From assembly GCA_934203205.1 (NCBI GenBank), contig CAKPYV010000005.1:1-64000 (forward strand): a stretch of 64,000 nucleotides of DNA, in the 5' to 3' direction. The notes under the pieces were generated by a model. That model did no database searches. It was not told the origin of the DNA and saw only the letters and a list, made by a program, of their open reading frames with translations. The stretch comes from an uncultured Anaerovibrio sp. GTDB lineage: Bacteria > Bacillota > Negativicutes > Selenomonadales > Selenomonadaceae. Both the position numbers and the translations under genes were made by a program. Positions 59,537-64,000 of this stretch are shown piece after piece (position 1 is the stretch's first letter; each line of letters opens with the position of its first letter).

Positions 59537-60823
59537 TTGTTTGACGCTACCACTACTGCGGTAACTATCTTCTTAGTTGCCTATGCACTGATTATCTCGG
59601 AAAAGGTACATCGTACCATCGTAGGTATCTTCGGAGCCATGCTTATGATTATGTTTGGCATTCTCTCTCAAGAGGTGGCCATTCATCACATTGACTTCAA
59701 TACCCTTGGCCTGCTGATGGGTATGATGATTATCGTAAATATCACTGCAGAAACCGGCTTGTTCAATTTCTTGGCCATCTGGGCTGCCCAGAAGGTAAAA
59801 GCACAGCCTATGAAGCTGCTGTTGGCTCTGTCTACCCTGACCGCAGTCTGCTCTGCCCTGCTGGACAATGTAACCACAGTGCTTTTGACTGTACCTGTAA
59901 CCTTTAGTATCACTTCCCAGTTGAAGGTAGATGTAAAGCCCTTCCTGATGGCACAGATTTTGTCCTCAAACATTGGTGGTACCGCCACTCTAGTGGGTGA
60001 CCCTCCAAATATTATGATTGGCTCCGCTGTTGGCCTTAGCTTTATGGACTTTATCCTGAATCTGGCGGCTCCAGCAGCTGTTATCTTCGTAATAACCACC
60101 TTTATTCTGGAATTCCTCTATGGCAAAGGCCTTCATACCACTCCTGAGCTTCAGGCCAAGGTTATGAGCCTCAAGCCTGCCAAGCAGATTACTGATCCTG
60201 CTCTTTTGAAGCGTTGTCTCTTCGTTTTGGTCCTCACCATGAGCCTGTTTGTAGCTCACGGTGCTTTGGGTCTGGAGTCTGCCACTGCCGCCATGTTTGG
60301 CGCTGGTCTCCTGCTGCTGTTGACCTTTACTAGAGACGAAGAAAAGATTGCCAAGGTTCTGAGCAAAATCGAATGGCTAGCTATTTTCTTCTTTGCTGGT
60401 CTGTTCATTCTGGTTGGTGCCCTGGTAGAAACCGGTGTTATCAAGATGCTGGCTGCTGAAGCTATGGCCATTACTCAGGGCTCTGTAGAGTCTACTGCCA
60501 TCCTGATTCTCTGGATGAGTGCTATTGCTTCTGCCTTTGTAGACAATATTCCATTCGTAGCTACCATGATTCCTTTGATTAAGGATATGGGTGCTATGGG
60601 TATTACCAATCTGGATCCACTGTGGTGGTCTCTGGCTTTGGGCGCTTGCTTGGGTGGCAACGGTACCCTTATTGGTGCCAGCGCCAATGTAGTAGTGGCT
60701 TCTCTGGCAGCTCAGCACGGACAGCAGATTTCCTTCCTGGGCTTTATGAAGGTGGCTTTCCCTTGCATGATTCTCTCAATTATCATTTCCACCGGTTATG
60801 TATATCTGAGATATCTAATGTAA
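59537..60823 (+). CDS. ArsB/NhaD-type (ion transporter superfamily) anion permease
   Basis: Membrane transporter of 428 residues with 11-12 helices, in the group that includes ArsB, NhaD and SLC13-like carriers. Two inverted repeats show the substrate hairpins SSNIGGTATLVGDPPN (about 138-153) and LGGNGTLIGASANVV (about 372-386). A helix-breaking Asp-Asn pair appears in each half (LLDNVTT, FVDNIPF). The start is TTG 59537, seven bases after AGGAGG. It lies 39 bases after lctP and ends at a strong terminator. The substrate could be a dicarboxylate, another organic anion or sodium/proton; lactate-related product export is a guess. Confidence 0.85.
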   Translation: MFDATTTAVTIFLVAYALIISEKVHRTIVGIFGAMLMIMFGILSQEVAIHHIDFNTLGLLMGMMIIVNITAETGLFNFLAIWAAQKVKAQPMKLLLALSTLTAVCSALLDNVTTVLLTVPVTFSITSQLKVDVKPFLMAQILSSNIGGTATLVGDPPNIMIGSAVGLSFMDFILNLAAPAAVIFVITTFILEFLYGKGLHTTPELQAKVMSLKPAKQITDPALLKRCLFVLVLTMSLFVAHGALGLESATAAMFGAGLLLLLTFTRDEEKIAKVLSKIEWLAIFFFAGLFILVGALVETGVIKMLAAEAMAITQGSVESTAILILWMSAIASAFVDNIPFVATMIPLIKDMGAMGITNLDPLWWSLALGACLGGNGTLIGASANVVVASLAAQHGQQISFLGFMKVAFPCMILSIIISTGYVYLRYLM

Positions 60824-60847
60824 TATGTAATTGACACCCCACATCCT

Positions 60848-60880
60848 GGCGGTTATAGCGGTTTGGCCGCTATAGCCGCC
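60848..60880 (+). terminator. terminator of the permease genes
   Basis: Fourteen pairs (one G-U) with a five-base loop, followed by CTTTTT. 25 bases after the stop. Confidence 0.95.
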
Positions 60881-60971
60881 CTTTTTATTAGCACAATATC
60901 CCGCCACCTATTCTATAGAGCTTGGCTGCATCGTACACCTCATTATTTGCCACAAAAAAGCACAAAAAAAA

Positions 60972-60993
60972 CGGCCATCCATATGGACAGCCG
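60972..60993 (-). terminator. terminator of the 58-residue membrane peptide gene
   Basis: Near-palindrome CGGC-TGTCC-ATAT-GGATGGCCG followed leftward by eight or more T. 54 bases after the stop at 61047. Confidence 0.65.
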
Positions 60994-61046
60994 CCTCTGC
61001 GGTATCTACAGAGAACATCTCCTGTGGAAAATGTTAGGAATCAAAA

Positions 61047-61223
61047 TTACATGGCTATAATCAATGCGCCCATAGCCAGCATGCCAACCAGGCCTGCAAC
61101 ACGCATTTCCATAGCCTTAAAGGAGTAATCAGTGCCGCTTGCATCAAGCTTTGGCAAAGAATCAAAGAAGAATCCATCCTCTACCATACCATTAGTTGCA
61201 ACAGGTCTATACATTGCTTTCAT
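61047..61223 (-). CDS. small single-helix membrane protein, function unknown (58 aa)
   Basis: Not recognised. ATG 61223 has AAAGGTGG eight bases upstream. Residues 1-38 are hydrophilic (KAMYRPVATNGMVEDGFFFD, then SLPKLDASGTDYSFKAME). Residues 40-58 form one hydrophobic helix (VAGLVGMLAMGALIIAM) at the very C-terminus. Thus it looks like a tail-anchored peptide with its N-terminus inside or outside undetermined. It has its own terminator (60972-60993) and sits between the lactate transporter genes and the AraC gene, on the opposite strand from both. The intact signals make it probably real. Confidence 0.6.
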   Translation of the reverse strand: MKAMYRPVATNGMVEDGFFFDSLPKLDASGTDYSFKAMEMRVAGLVGMLAMGALIIAM

Positions 61224-61545
61224 TATAATGACCACCTTTCAATCTCTAGCTATTTCTCACCCAGCATCCTGCAGTCCGAAAATCAATCCTAAACCTCTGC
61301 AAAATGTCTTGAGTGTTATTTGCTTTTTATTTCTGTCTATGGTTATATTATAATAACCTTGAGATATATTTTCTAATAACCTTACGCCAGAAAATATCCT
61401 AAAAACGCCAATTTTTTTATTTTCTTCCATGAATTTTGCGCATTGTATACAGCAAGCGACAACAAGATAATTCTAACCAAACAAGTCTCCAATCATAACA
61501 AAATTTCACCATATTATTTGGCTATTTTCCAAGGGAGGTAAAACC
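61224..61545. other. divergent intergenic region upstream of the 58-residue gene and araC-type gene
   Basis: About 320 AT-rich bases. A palindrome GGTTAT-ATTATA-ATAACC (about 61341-61358) includes a leftward TATAAT and may be promoter plus operator of the small gene. I see no clear -35/-10 pair for the rightward gene and no further gene. Confidence 0.4.
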
Positions 61546-62454
61546 ATGATTCGCCAAATGACCACCATGCGGATTGCCGCCGACAAAGAAAAAGAACAAC
61601 GCCATGAAATTCCCCTTTTTCCCTGCAGCGCTTATATTAGCGATTGGCAAAAGGGCGGCATTGATGGCTGCCATTGGCATTGGCACAAGGATGTAGAGCT
61701 GATATGCGTAGTCTCCGGTCAGGTCAAGGCCTACTGCAACGGCCAAAGCTACCTATTAGAAGCAGGAGACGGTTTTTTTGTCAATACCAAGGCCCTTCAT
61801 AGATATCAGGCTCAAGGAAATGAACTGTGTCATGTATGCTATATTATTTTCAATCCAGAGCTAATCAGTGGCGGTATCGGCACCATCTACCATCAAAAAT
61901 ACATTGCTCCCTTAATCAACGACCAGACCCTTCCCTGCCAATTTCTCGATGAAAAGCGACAGGTAGACAAACAAATCCTGCAGAAAATAAAACTTGCCTT
62001 TCAGGCCGCTGAAACTGCCCAGCCAGGCTATGAATACGATATCCGCTATAATATTGGCAAAGCTCTGTTGCAGCTCCTATTGGAATATAAGCCCTTGGCC
62101 TACAAGACTGCCAAGAAGCCTCTCCGCATGGAAAGAATGCAGACTATGCTGGATTTTCTTCACTGGCATTTCAACGAGGAAATCAACCTGCAGCAGATTG
62201 CAGATAGTGCCGGTGTTAGCGGTCGAGAGGCTCAGCGTTGCTTTAAGACTATCCTTGATATGTCCCCTATGGAATACCTCCATAGCTACCGACTGCAGGT
62301 AGCAGAAGAATTGCTTATCAACTCTACCGATTCCATTCTGGAGGTGGGCATGAATTGTGGTTTTATGAACCCCAGCCATTTTATAAAATCCTTTAAAAAC
62401 TATTGTGGCTGTACCCCTAGAGTATTTCGTCAACGCAATACGGAGCAGTCCTGA
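61546..62454 (+). CDS. AraC-family transcriptional regulator
   Basis: An N-terminal cupin sensor domain (about 25-110), with HWHWHKDVELICVVSGQVKAY and an EAGDGFFVNTKALHRY strand, is followed by a helical linker. The C-terminal two-helix-turn-helix domain (about 200-300) includes EINLQQIADSAGVSGREAQRCFK and a second HTH ending GFMNPSHFIKSFKNYCGCTPRVFR. The length of 302 is typical. ATG follows GGGAGGT. The cupin type usually binds a small sugar or organic ligand. It is convergent with the alanine symporter and shares a bidirectional terminator with it; the target is unknown. Confidence 0.9.
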   Translation: MIRQMTTMRIAADKEKEQRHEIPLFPCSAYISDWQKGGIDGCHWHWHKDVELICVVSGQVKAYCNGQSYLLEAGDGFFVNTKALHRYQAQGNELCHVCYIIFNPELISGGIGTIYHQKYIAPLINDQTLPCQFLDEKRQVDKQILQKIKLAFQAAETAQPGYEYDIRYNIGKALLQLLLEYKPLAYKTAKKPLRMERMQTMLDFLHWHFNEEINLQQIADSAGVSGREAQRCFKTILDMSPMEYLHSYRLQVAEELLINSTDSILEVGMNCGFMNPSHFIKSFKNYCGCTPRVFRQRNTEQS

Positions 62455-62489
62455 TATCCTCTTTTATTACAATATGGTAAAAAAATAAT

Positions 62490-62533
62490 GGGCACAGAAG
62501 GTCAGGTACTATTTCAATCTGCCAACTGTGCCC
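62490..62533. terminator. bidirectional terminator between the AraC and symporter genes
   Basis: GGGCACAG and CTGTGCCC enclose 28 bases with partial inner pairing (GGTC.../...GCC). T runs follow on both strands (CTTTTT rightward; ATTATTTTTTT leftward). The two genes converge on it. Confidence 0.8.
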
Positions 62534-62553
62534 CTTTTTGAGCCTAATAATAA

Positions 62554-63981
62554 TTAAATTGTAGGACTAAGATGGCTGAGATTTACCTCCTCCCCCTTCT
62601 TTTCCTTTTCTACTACCAGCTCCTGATACTCAAAGCACTCATGAGCAATATCCTTGTTCAGTACCAACAGGCACAGAAGATTTGGAATTGCCATCAGACC
62701 ATTCATAGTATCAGAGAAATTCCATACAAAGTCCAAAGTCTGAGTTGCACCTACAAAGGCAATCAGGCTGAACAGAACACGATAGCCCATCAACACGGAA
62801 CGCTTGCTAACTAGATATTCCAAAGCCTTTTCGCCGTAATATTCCCAACCAAGAATAGTGGAAAAGGCAAAGAGAGCCAAAGCAATGGATACGATATACT
62901 TGGCAGCCTCACCAAAAACAGTGGAAAAAGCCAAAATCGTCAAATTAGCCCCGGAAACTGCCTTGCCAGTAGCAGGATCAATAGTACCCAGCATCCCAGA
63001 AGAAGCAATTACCAAACCAGTCAAAGCACAGATAATCATAGTATCAAAGAAGGTACCAGTCATATTTACATAGCCCTGACGGGAAGCATGGTCAGTCTTG
63101 GCAGCAGCTGCTGCAATAGGAGCAGAGCCAAGGCCTGCCTCATTGGAGAATACACCACGAGCTACGCCCCAACGCATAGCACTCAGCATGGAAGCAATAA
63201 TGGAACCACCAACACCACCGGCTACTGCCTCTGGTGCAAAGGCCATGCGGAAAATTTCAGCAATACCAGCTGGCAGAGCAGCCGCATTGGCAACAATAAC
63301 AATCATGGAAACTACGAAATAGAAAGCAGCCATAGCTGGTACGACTACGCTGGATACAGCACCAATACTGCGAATACCTCTAACCAGTACAGCCAAGCAG
63401 CACAGAGTAAGAATCACGCCGATAACAGTGGTATCCACTCCCAAAGCTGCATTAAAGGAAGAGGAAATGGAATTGGCCTGAGTCATATTGCCAATACCGA
63501 AGGAAGCACATACGGCAAAGAAAGCAAACAGTGCAGCCAAGCCTCGGCCAATAACCTTGTTGCCAAAGCCATACTTCATGGCATACATTGGGCCGCCAGC
63601 CATCTCACCAACACTATTGGTCTTGCGATACTTAACAGCCAGTACAGACTCGCCATACTTGGTAGAAAGACCAAAGGCGGCGGAAATCCACATCCATACC
63701 AGAGCACCAGGACCACCTAATACCATAGCGGTGGAAACACCTACGATATTACCAGTACCAACAGTAGCGGATAAAGCAGTCATCAGAGACTGGAAAGGAC
63801 TGATATCACCCTGAGTATCTGACTTCTTGCTAAGAATCATCTTGATTGCATAAGGTAGATTCCTCCAAGGCAGGAACTTTAACCGAATGGTAAGAAAAAT
63901 TCCTGTGCCTACCAAAAAGGCAAGCATAATCGGTCCCCAGACAAAATCATTTACTTCTGCCATTAGCTTTGCGAAATCCAT
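62554..63981 (-). CDS. sodium:alanine symporter (AGCS family)
   Basis: Sodium- or proton-coupled uptake of alanine or glycine, inner membrane. Eleven or so helices; family motifs include GPGALVWMWISAAFGLSTKYGESVLAVKYR (about 90-120), GGPMYAMKYGFG and SNEAGLGSAPIAAAAAKTDHASRQG (about 277-301). The length of 475 is typical. ATG follows AGGAGG. Charged C-terminal tail (VVEKEKKGEEVN). It is the last gene of the window; its promoter lies at or beyond 64000. Confidence 0.93.
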   Translation of the reverse strand: MDFAKLMAEVNDFVWGPIMLAFLVGTGIFLTIRLKFLPWRNLPYAIKMILSKKSDTQGDISPFQSLMTALSATVGTGNIVGVSTAMVLGGPGALVWMWISAAFGLSTKYGESVLAVKYRKTNSVGEMAGGPMYAMKYGFGNKVIGRGLAALFAFFAVCASFGIGNMTQANSISSSFNAALGVDTTVIGVILTLCCLAVLVRGIRSIGAVSSVVVPAMAAFYFVVSMIVIVANAAALPAGIAEIFRMAFAPEAVAGGVGGSIIASMLSAMRWGVARGVFSNEAGLGSAPIAAAAAKTDHASRQGYVNMTGTFFDTMIICALTGLVIASSGMLGTIDPATGKAVSGANLTILAFSTVFGEAAKYIVSIALALFAFSTILGWEYYGEKALEYLVSKRSVLMGYRVLFSLIAFVGATQTLDFVWNFSDTMNGLMAIPNLLCLLVLNKDIAHECFEYQELVVEKEKKGEEVNLSHLSPTI

Positions 63982-64000
63982 AAAGCATACCTCCTACATT

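Noticed and set aside
1..64000. CRISPR array, prophage or attachment site
   Set aside because: No regularly spaced repeats, no phage-type genes and no tRNA gene that could serve as a target were seen.

Overview
The window is an ordinary chromosomal stretch of an anaerobic, diderm-type Firmicute. Negativicutes (a Selenomonas- or Anaerovibrio-like lineage) is my inference. It rests on the metabolism seen: a two-subunit class I fumarase beside a type B succinate dehydrogenase/fumarate reductase, a bifurcating-type Etf-lactate dehydrogenase, iron-sulfur serine dehydratase, MutS2 and a long glutamine synthetase. Base composition is moderate, starts are often GTG or TTG behind strong AGGAGG sites, and almost everything from 1 to 56.5 kb lies on the minus strand. 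I found no rRNA, tRNA, CRISPR array or prophage.

Layout. 0.1-7.1 kb: glutamine synthetase with a structured leader, an orphan HlyD-type adaptor, a secreted repeat protein, a short nucleoside kinase, and the Pit/DUF47 phosphate pair. 7.2-20 kb: aminotransferase, aspartate kinase, ruvC (without ruvAB), yebC, tyrS, a class A PBP, mutS2 and a double U32 protein. 20-25.3 kb: a lone cobI-type methyltransferase, the dTDP-rhamnose set rfbABCD and a DMT exporter. 25.4-33.9 kb: a complete arginine operon in the order argC-J-B-D-F-G-H, read leftward from a promoter covered by two ARG-box-like sites; a degenerate IS605/TnpB element sits between argD and argF. 34-42.4 kb: a stand-alone glycosyltransferase-51 protein, a PepSY protein, a cloverleaf RNA-like element, a secreted protein, serine dehydratase, dapA and an M16C protease. 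42.5-49.9 kb: the fumarase-succinate dehydrogenase block, then rph-rdgB-yfcE and a small orphan with duplicated promoter-like sequence.

50-60.9 kb is the most coherent accessory system: a lactate island. The leftward operon encodes LutC, a fused LutB-LutA protein, EtfB, an EtfA with a ferredoxin-like N-terminus, and a GlcD-type lactate dehydrogenase. Facing it across a 500-base AT-rich control region are a FadR-type regulator, an L-lactate permease and an ArsB/NhaD-type anion permease. Two mechanistically different lactate dehydrogenases therefore share one operon. Together with the fumarase/fumarate reductase block this fits growth on lactate with succinate (and probably propionate) formation. 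The window ends with a 58-residue membrane peptide, an AraC regulator and a sodium:alanine symporter.

The most unusual signals are the tnpB-less omega-RNA-like remnant in the arg operon (29119-29393), the four-way-junction element with complementary loops at 35669-35743, the nested leader of glutamine synthetase, and the two-lactate-dehydrogenase operon.
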